Assembly (NCBI GenBank): GCA_947625575.1
Contig: CANQOV010000005.1
Coordinates: 1-47,140 of the forward strand
From: an uncultured Bacilli bacterium
Lineage (GTDB): Bacteria > Bacillota_I > Bacilli_A > RF39 > UBA660
DNA: 47,140 bases
Reading direction: 5' to 3'
Under the pieces are notes generated by a model. It worked only from the letters and a program-made list of their open reading frames with translations, did no database searches and had not been told where the DNA came from. The translations under genes and the position numbers were made by a program. Positions 28,763-38,518 of the stretch are shown here, piece after piece; positions within the stretch are counted from its first letter, which is position 1; every line of letters starts with the position of its first letter.

Positions 28763-28934
28763 CTTTCTTTTGTTCGGTAGATTCTTCAACTACTTCTACA
28801 AAATCTAATTTTTCTAAATATTTTGCTCTTTTTACATCTACTTCAAAGATTTCTCCAATGCTTCTCATAATTGTTTTGTTTTGTTTTTTTGTTTCGACTA
28901 AATCTTTAAATTCTATTTTTGCTTTTACTTTCAT
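28755..28934 (-). CDS. Phage small protein (59 aa), not in ORF track
   Basis: Manual translation MKVKAKIEFKDLVETKKQNKTIMRSIGEIFEVDVKRAKYLEKLDFVEVVEESTEQKKDE. Confidence 0.65.
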   Translation of the reverse strand: MKVKAKIEFKDLVETKKQNKTIMRSIGEIFEVDVKRAKYLEKLDFVEVVEESTEQKKDE

Positions 28935-29071
28935 ATCTAATACCTCCTAAAAATAAAAAAGAGATATCAACGGATATTGTTAATAACTCTTTTTTAAATT
29001 AAATTCATTGTATCAAGTATATAATGTATTTTTTGCTATGTAAATAGCGGCTTTTTTGCGTGGTTTTTGCA

Positions 29072-29621
29072 TTAACAATATCCTAAAATCTCACTCAAAA
29101 AGTCGTTAGGTAATAGCAAAACCTTGATTTCATTTATTAAACGATTTTTGTTTCTGCTAATTGTAGAAGATGCTGTTGGAGATTCTTTTCTTAAATTTTT
29201 ACTATCATAATATTCTGCTATTTGCTCATAAGATTTATTTTCAAAATAGTAAAGTCTTATAATTTCATAATAAGGATCATCTTTAAATTTTTCTAATGTT
29301 CTATCTATATGTTTTAAAATTATTTTTGTTCTATCTATATGTTTACTTATAGATTTTATTGAATCTTCTAAAACTTCTGATGTATCTTTATTTTGAAAAT
29401 TGCCTGATATCATATTAGTGATTGATTTAGATTTTTTGGGAAGACCAACTTCTTTTAAATCTTTTATTTGTTCTTTTCTATCGTTAATAGATTCTTTTAA
29501 TTTATTATAACTGAATAAAAGTCTTTCTGTATTTTTAAATGATGTGTTTTCTTTTTTTATATATCCTCTTGCTTCTAGTTCACTAATTATAATCTTTATT
29601 AATTCTTTTTTTTCCTCCATC
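29072..29621 (-). CDS. Phage late transcription regulator (ArpU/sigma70 region 4-like)
   Basis: IIRLYYFENKSYEQIAEYY...SPTASSTISRNKNRLI; internal start MEEKKEL more likely. Confidence 0.6.
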
Positions 29622-29709
29622 TTATTTTCCCCTTTCCAATAAAACAATAGCTATTACTGTAAAACATATTATTAGTGTTATTGCAATTCCTGAACTCATT
29701 TCACACCTC

Positions 29710-30024
29710 CTAAAAAAATAAATAGATTGCTGAATAAACAAATCTTCTAAATAAACTTTCGTTTTCTTCTAAATCTGTATCTTCAGTATGTGAAGCTAAA
29801 ATTTTTTTTCTATATAAAAATACATGTGCATATAATTCATTGATAAAACTTTTTTCGTTTCTTTTTGTTTTTAAATCATTTTCTTTCATATATTTTTTTA
29901 AATTTGAAACATAATCTATAATTTGTTTTTTGCTTTTAAAATTATCTTTTGATGAAACTTTAATGTTATTTGTCTTGAAAATTGTTGGAACATCATTAAT
30001 CAAAACTAATCTTTCTTTTGTCAT
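29710..30024 (-). CDS. Phage hypothetical protein
   Basis: Complete ORF in packed operon. Confidence 0.5.
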   Translation of the reverse strand: MTKERLVLINDVPTIFKTNNIKVSSKDNFKSKKQIIDYVSNLKKYMKENDLKTKRNEKSFINELYAHVFLYRKKILASHTEDTDLEENESLFRRFVYSAIYLFF

Positions 30025-30305
30025 TTTTTTACCTCATATAATGATAATGAATAGCCATTTTCAATTAACCATTTTTTTGACCTTTCTTGTAATTCTTTTG
30101 GAATACTAGGTACTTGTAATCGCATTTTATGTAATTCTATTCTTGCAATTTCAGGAGTTTCAGGTACAATACCCAAATTCAAACCAATAATATCTTCCAA
30201 GAGTTCCAAATCGCTTAATTCTTCAAAATTAAATAATAATTCATTTCTTCTTTTTATATATTCATCTACTGTTATGCTTGGATATATTGCTGTTTCTAAT
30301 TTCAT
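30021..30305 (-). CDS. Phage hypothetical protein
   Basis: Complete ORF overlapping neighbour. Confidence 0.5.
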   Translation of the reverse strand: MKLETAIYPSITVDEYIKRRNELLFNFEELSDLELLEDIIGLNLGIVPETPEIARIELHKMRLQVPSIPKELQERSKKWLIENGYSLSLYEVKK

Positions 30306-30515
30306 TTTATTTCACCTCTTTCTTGTCTGTAAGAGTTTTACATAATGACATAATTCTGTAAAACTCATTTTTTTATAATTAAAATATTAAATAGCCCTTG
30401 TTTTTATAAATGTTTTCCTGTTATCAGGAAACCGATATTTTTTATTTGGGTTTACTATTTTTCATTTTGTAAAACTACTATGCTTTAATTTAAATAGCAT
30501 ATAATTTTGTACTAC

Positions 30516-30734
30516 TTATTTAATTCTTTCTAAAAAATTATTTCTATCTACCTTTTTTTGATTTTCAAACCACTTATTTAATTCTTCTAATTCTTTTTTG
30601 TATGTTTTCTTTACTTTTAATCTTCGGAATAAACCTTTATCTAATGTATCTAGCATAAATCTATATTGTCTTTTATAATAATAAACTTGCATTGCCAATT
30701 CTTGTTGTTTTTTCATTAAATCAGTTATTTTCAT
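30516..30734 (-). CDS. Phage hypothetical protein
   Basis: Complete ORF in packed operon. Confidence 0.45.
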   Translation of the reverse strand: MKITDLMKKQQELAMQVYYYKRQYRFMLDTLDKGLFRRLKVKKTYKKELEELNKWFENQKKVDRNNFLERIK

Positions 30735-30742
30735 ATTATATC

Positions 30743-31372
30743 TTAACTTCCTAAATAAAAACTTTTTCTTCTTTCATTTTTTACTTCATTATCCCAACAT
30801 ATGTAAAGTAATGTTACTCTTTCACTTGAGTGATTCAACATTTCTTTTAAACCAATAATATCTCCAGTTTTCTCATAATAACATCTTGCAAAATATTTTC
30901 TTAAAGAGTGGCATCCAATTGGATAGTTTACTTTTACTTCTTCCGCTAAACTTTTAATAATCTGCCATGCTCTTTGTCTTGTGATTGGTAAATTTACACC
31001 TTGCCTACTTTTAAATAAATATTCGCCTTCAATTATTTTATTTCTATTAATATAATTTTCAATGTCTTTTACAAGTGATGGATGTAATTCAAATGATTGC
31101 TCTTTTTTAGTTTTAAATTCTCTCGTATATACAGAGCCATTTTTAAAATTATCTACTTTAAGTTGTAGTATGTCTTCAATTCTAAATGCTAAATTTATTC
31201 CTAAAACTAAAAGCATATAGTTTCTGTCCCATAAAAATTTTTCTTCAAAATCTTTATTGTCTTCTGACTGTTGTCTTCTCTTTTTACATAATAAAATCAT
31301 ATTGTTTATGTCATTTTCTTTAAATGGTTGAACTGTTTTTCTGCCATATCTAATTTTAAAAACTCTATTCAC
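30743..31372 (-). CDS. Tyrosine recombinase/phage integrase-like
   Basis: LAFRIEDILQLKVDN (Arg I), CHSLRKYFA (HxxR), LNHSSERVTLLYI (His and Tyr). Confidence 0.88.
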   Translation of the reverse strand: MNRVFKIRYGRKTVQPFKENDINNMILLCKKRRQQSEDNKDFEEKFLWDRNYMLLVLGINLAFRIEDILQLKVDNFKNGSVYTREFKTKKEQSFELHPSLVKDIENYINRNKIIEGEYLFKSRQGVNLPITRQRAWQIIKSLAEEVKVNYPIGCHSLRKYFARCYYEKTGDIIGLKEMLNHSSERVTLLYICWDNEVKNERRKSFYLGS

Positions 31373-31375
31373 ATC

Positions 31376-31726
31376 TTAATCTCCTTCTTTTGACAATCTT
31401 GTTAAATTGTCGATAAACTTAACTATTTCTTTTTTGTTTTTTAGTTCAAGCCAACCTGTTCTGGGGCTTGTTCCATAACCTCCATACATTAATACTAATA
31501 GCATCCAAAATATTTCAAATTGACTGTCATTAAATTCTTCGTGATTGTATACAAAAAATCCTTTTTCTTTTGTTTCATTAAAGCTATAAGATAAATAATT
31601 TCCACTGTCTTTCGCTTTTAACAAATCTTCCTTTAATTTAAATAATCCTTCATCAATTCCGTTATACCAAATAATTGCGTTAAAATTTTCTATTAAATTA
31701 TTATATAATTCTTCATTATTTTTCAT
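31376..31726 (-). CDS. Phage hypothetical protein
   Basis: Complete ORF. Confidence 0.45.
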   Translation of the reverse strand: MKNNEELYNNLIENFNAIIWYNGIDEGLFKLKEDLLKAKDSGNYLSYSFNETKEKGFFVYNHEEFNDSQFEIFWMLLVLMYGGYGTSPRTGWLELKNKKEIVKFIDNLTRLSKEGD

Positions 31727-31740
31727 TTTGTTTTACTTCT

Positions 31741-31932
31741 TCAATTTTCTTGTTTTTTTTCATATAATTCTTTAAATTTATAAAAATCAATATCATCTAA
31801 ATAATCAAATACACCTTCCAACACATCTTTAAAATGATTATATACAAGTGAATATAAATAGTTATATTTTGCCTCTGTTTGGATAAGTTCTTCAAATCTT
31901 TTAACTGATATAGTTATATTACCATTAAACAT
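31741..31932 (-). CDS. Phage hypothetical protein
   Basis: Complete ORF. Confidence 0.45.
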   Translation of the reverse strand: MFNGNITISVKRFEELIQTEAKYNYLYSLVYNHFKDVLEGVFDYLDDIDFYKFKELYEKKQEN

Positions 31933-31947
31933 TATCTTTCACTTCCT

Positions 31948-32133
31948 CTACCATTTATTAAATTTATTATCTATATTCTTTTTTGCTTTAATAATACTTT
32001 TGAGATTAATAACGAATATCGTAATTACTAAAGCAAATATAATTATAAAAATTATCACAAATCCTATACCAAAGCTTTTTATAATATCGCTATTTTTTAA
32101 ATATTCTAATACCTTAATTATTTCTTCTCCCAT
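31948..32133 (-). CDS. Phage small membrane protein
   Basis: Single strong TM segment. Confidence 0.45.
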   Translation of the reverse strand: MGEEIIKVLEYLKNSDIIKSFGIGFVIIFIIIFALVITIFVINLKSIIKAKKNIDNKFNKW

Positions 32134-32136
32134 ACT

Positions 32137-32499
32137 CTAATCTCCATCAAATATTCCAAATGTTTTTAATAATTCTTTTCTGTTTTCTTCAAGCTTTTTG
32201 TTAGACTTTATTTTTTCTTCAAGTTTTATTCCATATTCTTTTCTAATTTTAAATAACTCTATTAATGCATCAATAGTTTTAACCTTATATTCTTCATCTA
32301 AAGTGTCTTGTTTTATTCCAAATGCCGTTGTAAGAGTTACAGCACTTTCTTTAAACATTTTATTTGCTAATAATGATTTTTTGGCTCTTCTTAAAAGGTC
32401 ATAATCTTCCTCTTCTAAATTTTTTGTGAAACTATCTGTAATTATTAAAAATGATTGTAATTGATCAGCTAATATTTGTATCCTTTTTTCTTCTTTCAT
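32137..32499 (-). CDS. Phage hypothetical protein
   Basis: Complete ORF. Confidence 0.45.
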   Translation of the reverse strand: MKEEKRIQILADQLQSFLIITDSFTKNLEEEDYDLLRRAKKSLLANKMFKESAVTLTTAFGIKQDTLDEEYKVKTIDALIELFKIRKEYGIKLEEKIKSNKKLEENRKELLKTFGIFDGD

Positions 32500-32530
32500 T
32501 TTTTACCTCTTTCTAATATTTCTAATAAAT

Positions 32531-32737
32531 TTATTCCAAATTTATATCATCACATGATCCTAATTTTAAATAAGTATTAATTTGTTGTTTAAAATTTAAA
32601 TTATGCTCTTTACAGACATCGTTTAATGTTTCTAATAATGCAATAACTAATAAATTACAATCTATACTATTATTAATTTCATTACAAAAATGATTTTTAT
32701 CTTTTTTATCAAATTTAATTATTATTCCTTTTTTCAT
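32531..32737 (-). CDS. Phage hypothetical protein
   Basis: Complete ORF. Confidence 0.4.
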   Translation of the reverse strand: MKKGIIIKFDKKDKNHFCNEINNSIDCNLLVIALLETLNDVCKEHNLNFKQQINTYLKLGSCDDINLE

Positions 32738-33135
32738 AATCCAAGCTCCTCTAATGTATATTTTTTATTTAATTCCATACCTTTGTACATTGTGCCTTCC
32801 CAAAAACTCGGTAATTTAATTTCTTCTGAATTGATTCCAGTAATTGAGTTTGTTAATATTTCAATATGACGTATATTACTAAAGATTTTTTCCTTTGTTA
32901 TATAAATTATCCTATCTCTAAAAGGTCTAATAACACCACTTAAATATTTTCTTTCGGTATCATCAAGTATTGGTTCTTCTACTTCTAAAGTTAGTTTTAT
33001 TTTTTTGCTTTTTAAAATTTCATTAAAAGCAATAAATTCAACATCATTGAATTGTGAAAGTGTTTCCAATTCTATAACTGTATTATTTTGCCCTAAACCA
33101 TAATCAATAATCTTAATTTCTTTTTCTAATTTCAT
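32734..33135 (-). CDS. Phage hypothetical protein
   Basis: Complete ORF. Confidence 0.45.
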   Translation of the reverse strand: MKLEKEIKIIDYGLGQNNTVIELETLSQFNDVEFIAFNEILKSKKIKLTLEVEEPILDDTERKYLSGVIRPFRDRIIYITKEKIFSNIRHIEILTNSITGINSEEIKLPSFWEGTMYKGMELNKKYTLEELGL

Positions 33136-33155
33136 TTTATTTCACTCCTAATAAA

Positions 33156-33461
33156 TTAATTTTGATAATAATCTTTTACTGTTCCACTTAAATTATTAAA
33201 TATAATCATTATTTCAGTTTCCCATCTTGAATTACTGGGAATAAAGTATCGGTTTAATATATCAGCAAGTTCCTCCCATCTTAAATAAGTAATTTCAGGA
33301 TCAGAATAACTATAATTTTTCTTAACTTTTTCTATTTGGTTTATTATCATATCTGCTCGTTCTTTTTTTAAATTACTATGCGAACTTATTACTTCTATTA
33401 TTTTGTCTGCAATTTCAATTAAATTTCTTGGTTTATAATCTTTATTTTCCATTTTTACCAC
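33156..33461 (-). CDS. Phage hypothetical protein
   Basis: Complete ORF. Confidence 0.4.
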   Translation of the reverse strand: MVKMENKDYKPRNLIEIADKIIEVISSHSNLKKERADMIINQIEKVKKNYSYSDPEITYLRWEELADILNRYFIPSNSRWETEIMIIFNNLSGTVKDYYQN

Positions 33462-33654
33462 TTTCCCAAAATATAAACTTTGTATATCTTTTCAAATAAT
33501 GTATTTCTACTTGTATTACTCTATTGTCTACCATTTCAAAAGCTGTATGTTCTATCTTTCCATAATAGAAAGTATCGTCTAAACTCATTTCCAGAAAATC
33601 TATTATGCTACCTAAACATCGATATGATAAATCTGTTTTATTTACTATTAACAT
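33442..33654 (-). CDS. Phage hypothetical protein
   Basis: Complete ORF. Confidence 0.4.
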   Translation of the reverse strand: MLIVNKTDLSYRCLGSIIDFLEMSLDDTFYYGKIEHTAFEMVDNRVIQVEIHYLKRYTKFIFWESGKNGK

Positions 33655-34138
33655 TTTTACCTCTTTCTAATATTTTATTTTTAAAATATTTTAACCAACA
33701 TTTTTTATAATCATCTATGCAATTATCACAATCACATATATCTTCAACATTATCGTCATTAATTTCAGATAAAGGACAATATCCTGAAAAACAATCATGA
33801 TTTAATATTTCATCAATAACCTTGTTTTTTTCTGCTAATTTCATTTCTAAAATATTAATTTGTGTATAATCTTGTTTTTGAATTTTTAATTCATCAAATG
33901 CTTCACTCATAATGTTTAGCTGTTCTTCTTTTTCTTCTAATTGTTCTCTTAACATTTTATTTTCTTTAAATAATTCATCAAATGTAGGTACTTTTTTAAA
34001 TTGTCTTATGCTATCCATTAAATCATCTAAATCAATACTTCCAAAAGTGGTAATAGGAATTGGAAGTTCTATTTTAGGCAATTCGTTTCTTAAATAATCT
34101 TCTAAATTATCTATTTCTTCTTTATTCATTTTTATCAC
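33638..34138 (-). CDS. Phage coiled-coil protein with Cys-rich tail
   Basis: Coiled-coil plus CDCDNCIDDYKKC. Confidence 0.45.
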   Translation of the reverse strand: MIKMNKEEIDNLEDYLRNELPKIELPIPITTFGSIDLDDLMDSIRQFKKVPTFDELFKENKMLREQLEEKEEQLNIMSEAFDELKIQKQDYTQINILEMKLAEKNKVIDEILNHDCFSGYCPLSEINDDNVEDICDCDNCIDDYKKCWLKYFKNKILERGKNVNSK

Positions 34139-34238
34139 TCCCCAATGCTAGAAATGATAAAATAACTATTAAAGCAGGTTCAAAGCCAAATAAACCATAC
34201 AATAATACAAAGCAAACAAACAATATAATTTTACCCAT
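34122..34238 (-). CDS. Phage 38-aa membrane microprotein, not in ORF track
   Basis: MGKIILFVCFVLLYGLFGFEPALIVILSFLALGSDKNE; ATGAATAA overlap with next gene. Confidence 0.5.
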   Translation of the reverse strand: MGKIILFVCFVLLYGLFGFEPALIVILSFLALGSDKNE

Positions 34239-34624
34239 TATTTCTTAACTCCTTTCAATTCTTGTAATTTATCTAAACAATATTTATATGTTAATATTTG
34301 AACTCTGTAATTTTCGTAGCTTTCTTTGTTTCTATTTAAATAATTTATAGTTTTTTCAAGCCACTTTTCAAATTCAGTTAAAATATTATTTTGTTGTTTT
34401 AATTCTTTAATTTCTTCTCTAACATCTTTATATGTTTTTTGATATTCTTTTCTTTGTTTCTCTAATTTATCTTTTAATTTCATGTTTTCAACAAATAATC
34501 CTTTATTTTCTTGTTGTAATTGTTCAATTTGCTTTATAATAAATAAGCAATATACAGGGTTTATATCAGAATTACCTAATATTCTTTTTATTTTTTTTAA
34601 TTTTTCTTCACTCATCTTTACCAC
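34238..34624 (-). CDS. Phage coiled-coil protein
   Basis: Heptad-rich ORF. Confidence 0.45.
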   Translation of the reverse strand: MVKMSEEKLKKIKRILGNSDINPVYCLFIIKQIEQLQQENKGLFVENMKLKDKLEKQRKEYQKTYKDVREEIKELKQQNNILTEFEKWLEKTINYLNRNKESYENYRVQILTYKYCLDKLQELKGVKK

Positions 34625-34958
34625 CTTTATTAAAAATTTTATTTAAAATATTTGAAAATGTATTTTGTATTGTATTATTTAATAACAAATCATCGATAAT
34701 AATCAAAAACTCTGTTGCAGCAAACATCAATGTAATATATAAAATTATCAATAATATAAATGTTAAAATATCCATTTATTTATCACCTTTATTAGCAAAA
34801 TCTATAATTTGTTTTATGTCGCTTGTTAATAACATATATAAATCAATAACTTCATTAAAAGGCATATTGTATTTAATAAAATTATGTAAATCTTTTCCTT
34901 TAGTTTCTTCGCTAACTTCAAATTTTAAATCTTCCATTTTATTTTTCCTCCAACTTTT

Positions 34959-35356
34959 CTATTTGATAATAAATTCATTGCCATTTAGGTTAGTTTTAAG
35001 ATATAGATTTTTCTTTTTGATTTCGTTTTTTATAAATTCATAAACAACATTTTCTACTTCGTCCCAACCATATCCAAAATTTCCTCTTTTTATAGTAATT
35101 CTTCCATCTTTTTTATTTATATAAAGATTTATATTTGTTTGTGGTATTCTATATTGATAACCAAACCTATATATATAATTTTTTTCATCTTCTTCATCTT
35201 GTTTAGGCAATAAATCAATATTTTTAATTTTTAAATATTCTACTTGTTCATCATTTGTTTCATATAAAGCATTTATAATAAGACATTTTCTAGCCCACTT
35301 TTTTGGCTACCAGTTGCACACGCATATTCTAATCCATCCCATAAACTACTTTTCAT
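34959..35356 (-). pseudogene. Phage ORF split by an apparent 1-nt frameshift at an A6 run
   Basis: MKSSLWDGLEYACATGSQK continues in another frame as KWARKCLIINALYETNDEQVEYLKIKNIDLLPKQDEEDEK... Confidence 0.5.
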
Positions 35357-35759
35357 TTTTATCTAACCTTTCTTTTAAGTATTTTTGATTTTTAATAAGT
35401 TGGTTAATGGTTTCTCCTAATGTTTTAAAATTGCTATCTAATAATCTTCTATCTTCTTGTGTCATACCATTTTGTCTATTCATAAAATGATGTTCTTCAG
35501 TATCATTTAAAGTATAAATATCTTCCCACTCATCATTTTCTTTTGGTAGGATTTCAACTGTACAATTTAAATCATTTCTTACCATTACATAACATAATAA
35601 ATTTTCTTGATTTTTAATATCAAAATATGTTTCATAATTTTTATCATATTCATATGTTCTATCTTGAAGTTTTATTTTTTTTGGTGCTTTTCTATCTTTA
35701 ATAAGCCCCATTAATTCATATATTGTTATTTCTTTATTTTTCATATTTTCACTCTCCAA
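35346..35759 (-). CDS. Phage hypothetical protein
   Basis: Complete ORF. Confidence 0.45.
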   Translation of the reverse strand: MESENMKNKEITIYELMGLIKDRKAPKKIKLQDRTYEYDKNYETYFDIKNQENLLCYVMVRNDLNCTVEILPKENDEWEDIYTLNDTEEHHFMNRQNGMTQEDRRLLDSNFKTLGETINQLIKNQKYLKERLDKNEK

Positions 35760-35873
35760 TAAACTAAAATTTAAAAAAGTAGCAAGAAACTATCAAAACT
35801 TGCTTTGTATTTGTAAAGATGACGAAAGGAAGGGATAACACTTCTTTTGATAGTTTTTTCATTTATGATGTAC

Positions 35874-36368
35874 CTAATTATTAATTTTAGTTTTGTGATA
35901 ATTTTCATTATTTTCACAATTTGCAAATCTTTTAATATTTAATTTATTATTTATTTTTTTTAATTGTTGATCTTTAGAATTGATAATTTCATTTAAATCA
36001 TTTATTTTATTATTTAATAGATTTATTTGTTTTATGAGACCGCCTTTTGCACCATTAGATTTTTTAAGTTTTGTTTGTAATTTATTTGTTCTATTTTTAA
36101 AATAATCATGCATTTGTCGATAATCATCTTTTAGTTTCGTATAGTCTGTTTCTTGAATTTTTTCATATATTTTAAAAGATTCTATTTTATTTTTAAGTTT
36201 TTCATTTTCTTTATTCAAACTCTCTATTTCTGTTTTGTATTTACGTTTTTGTTGGGACATATATGCTGTCATTTTTTCAATTTCTCTTTCGTTTTTTTCA
36301 AAATCTTTTCTATAATTATGAAAAGTCACTTTAAAGCAATCTATCATTTTTTGAATCATTTTTATCAT
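35874..36368 (-). CDS. Phage coiled-coil protein
   Basis: Long heptad-rich region. Confidence 0.45.
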   Translation of the reverse strand: MIKMIQKMIDCFKVTFHNYRKDFEKNEREIEKMTAYMSQQKRKYKTEIESLNKENEKLKNKIESFKIYEKIQETDYTKLKDDYRQMHDYFKNRTNKLQTKLKKSNGAKGGLIKQINLLNNKINDLNEIINSKDQQLKKINNKLNIKRFANCENNENYHKTKINN

Positions 36369-36573
36369 CTCCTATCAAACTTAATAAAATTTCTAAAGCT
36401 ATAGACTGCTCATATGACAAATCACGCAAGTCAACAATGTTTAAAAGTCTAAATAAAACTTCATCTATTGTTTTATATTTTGCATTTTTTAAATGTTCAT
36501 CAATATATTCTTTTTTATCAATTAAAATTTTTCTTATAATTTCTAATCTTTCTCTTGAAATCATATTTTTCAA
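36331..36573 (-). CDS. Phage hypothetical protein
   Basis: Complete ORF next to helicase. Confidence 0.4.
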   Translation of the reverse strand: MKNMISRERLEIIRKILIDKKEYIDEHLKNAKYKTIDEVLFRLLNIVDLRDLSYEQSIALEILLSLIGDDKNDSKNDRLL

Positions 36574-37775
36574 CTCCTTCTTTCTCCGAAAACTTGTGTA
36601 TTTTTAAAATAATTAAATAATATTTTCCCTCTTTTACCATTTCTGTTTTTTCCTATTGCAACAGTAATAATTGAGTGATTTTCATCTACTTTAGAATTTA
36701 AATCTTCATATAATAAGATTACTGTAGATGATGATTGTTCGAGTTCTCCACTACCTTTTAAATCACTAATCGTAGGATTCTTCATATTAGTTTCTCTATT
36801 AAGTTGTGAAGCAAGAAAAATTGTACAATCATAATCAAGTGTTAATTTTCTTAATTCTTTCATCACAAAAGTTAATCTTTCATATTCGTTTTCCTTTGAT
36901 TCAGTAAAAATTAACCCTACATAATCTATAAATACAATAACGTGTTTGTCTCTACTTTCATTTATAATTTTGTTCCTAATTGAACTAATTGTTTGTGTCC
37001 CAGTAAAAACTTTAAATTTTTTTTCTGCAATAGCATTACATGAAGCCAAGATTTTTGTTTTTCTTTCTAAATCATCTGTCATAAAATCTTGCATAGCTAC
37101 ATATGAATTTATTGAGACTAATCTTGAATAAACTTGTTTATCTGTCATTTCCATGTTAAAAAATAAACAATTAAATTTTGAAGATAAGTCTTCTAATAGA
37201 TTTAACAGAAAACCAGTCTTACCAACACCCGGTCTTGCTGCAATAGTGACTAAATCATGTTCTTGTACATTTGCGTATCTTGAAAGAATCTGAAATTTTA
37301 AATTTATTTGCTTGTTTTTACTCGTTATCAAATTATATATTTCATCTGCGTTTAATGAATCTTCTTTGATAACTAAACTTAAGTTATTTAGATAAATAAT
37401 TTTATTTATCATTGTGTCTTGATCAATTTCTTTTTTTAAATAACTTGTAATTACTTTATTAATTTCATTATTTATATATTTTTTATGCAATTGTTCTTGC
37501 AATTTGATAAATGTTTCTGTTGTTGGTGGAATAACATCAGAAACATATTCTGTTAATGTTTCTATAATTAATTTGCAATCTTTATCTTCTTTTAACTGAC
37601 TAGAAATTAAAGCAAAATTGAAAGTTCCTGTTTCAGCAAAAAGTTTTTTTAAAGATGTAAGAATTTTTTTGTCAATTGGAATAATAAAATGTTTTTCTTC
37701 AACAATTAAATTTTTGATAAGTTCAGGTTTTAGACATAAACTACCTAGAATTTCTTTTTCTAAATCAACGTTCAT
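36570..37775 (-). CDS. Replicative DNA helicase, DnaB-like
   Basis: EKEILGSLCLKPELIKNL, LVTIAARPGVGKTGFLLNL (Walker A), VFIDYVGLI, ASQLNRE, KGSGELEQSSSTVILLY. Confidence 0.92.
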   Translation of the reverse strand: MNVDLEKEILGSLCLKPELIKNLIVEEKHFIIPIDKKILTSLKKLFAETGTFNFALISSQLKEDKDCKLIIETLTEYVSDVIPPTTETFIKLQEQLHKKYINNEINKVITSYLKKEIDQDTMINKIIYLNNLSLVIKEDSLNADEIYNLITSKNKQINLKFQILSRYANVQEHDLVTIAARPGVGKTGFLLNLLEDLSSKFNCLFFNMEMTDKQVYSRLVSINSYVAMQDFMTDDLERKTKILASCNAIAEKKFKVFTGTQTISSIRNKIINESRDKHVIVFIDYVGLIFTESKENEYERLTFVMKELRKLTLDYDCTIFLASQLNRETNMKNPTISDLKGSGELEQSSSTVILLYEDLNSKVDENHSIITVAIGKNRNGKRGKILFNYFKNTQVFGERRS

Positions 37776-38515
37776 GTCAAAAAGTCCAATTCATCATCAT
37801 TGTTTTGTTTTTTTGAATTAAATTTTTTGATATACTCATCTACTTCTTCAATTGTTTTTAAGTTTTCTTTTTTCCAATTATTTAAAATTTTATTTATATA
37901 AACTAAAGAATAGGCTTTCCTCGACACTGCTTCGCTCAATGCCTTTTCTACAAACTCTAAAGAATACTCGCTTACCATCTTCGCTATGGTCTCATATTCT
38001 AGAGGAGAAATTGTTCTTCCAAATTTTTCTTCAAATTTACTATATATATTATTACTATTATTATTTATATTATTATTAGTAGTATTATATTTATTATTAT
38101 TAAAATAAATTAAATTAAAAGAGGTATCTATACCGTATATATACCGTATCATATCGTTAATTTTTTTACGTAAAATTTCGCTTTTTACATCTTCAAAATT
38201 TTTTATGATATAGGTTTTTATTGTTTCAGATCGTGTCCAATTATATTTATACCAATTCAATATAAGAATTTCAGTGGTTGTATCATCATATTCAGCAAAA
38301 TTTAATTGCCTCATACGATTAAGTAATTTATCTATTGTATCTAAATTATAGCCTGTTTCATAAGACATAAGTCTTTTAGAAACTTTATAACATCCTAATT
38401 GATTAGTATGTGGATTTGTTAATAAATAGAGCATAAAGTATTTGTCTTCAGGGGTTGCGTTTGACTGAACTTTGTCATCTTCCCAAAAGTCAGTACGCAC
38501 ATAACGATGAGTCAT
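37772..38515 (-). CDS. Phage replication initiator / DnaD-like
   Basis: N-terminal winged-helix region, Asn-rich linker, DnaD-type C-terminus (FGRTISPLEYETIAKMV...VYINKILNNWKKENLKT). Confidence 0.8.
   Translation of the reverse strand: MTHRYVRTDFWEDDKVQSNATPEDKYFMLYLLTNPHTNQLGCYKVSKRLMSYETGYNLDTIDKLLNRMRQLNFAEYDDTTTEILILNWYKYNWTRSETIKTYIIKNFEDVKSEILRKKINDMIRYIYGIDTSFNLIYFNNNKYNTTNNNINNNSNNIYSKFEEKFGRTISPLEYETIAKMVSEYSLEFVEKALSEAVSRKAYSLVYINKILNNWKKENLKTIEEVDEYIKKFNSKKQNNDDELDFLT
38030..38155. promoter_or_regulatory. Candidate prophage replication origin inside the initiator gene
   Basis: Very AT-rich TAT/ATT repeats plus tandem TATACCGTAT motifs. Confidence 0.4.
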
Positions 38516-38518
38516 AAT

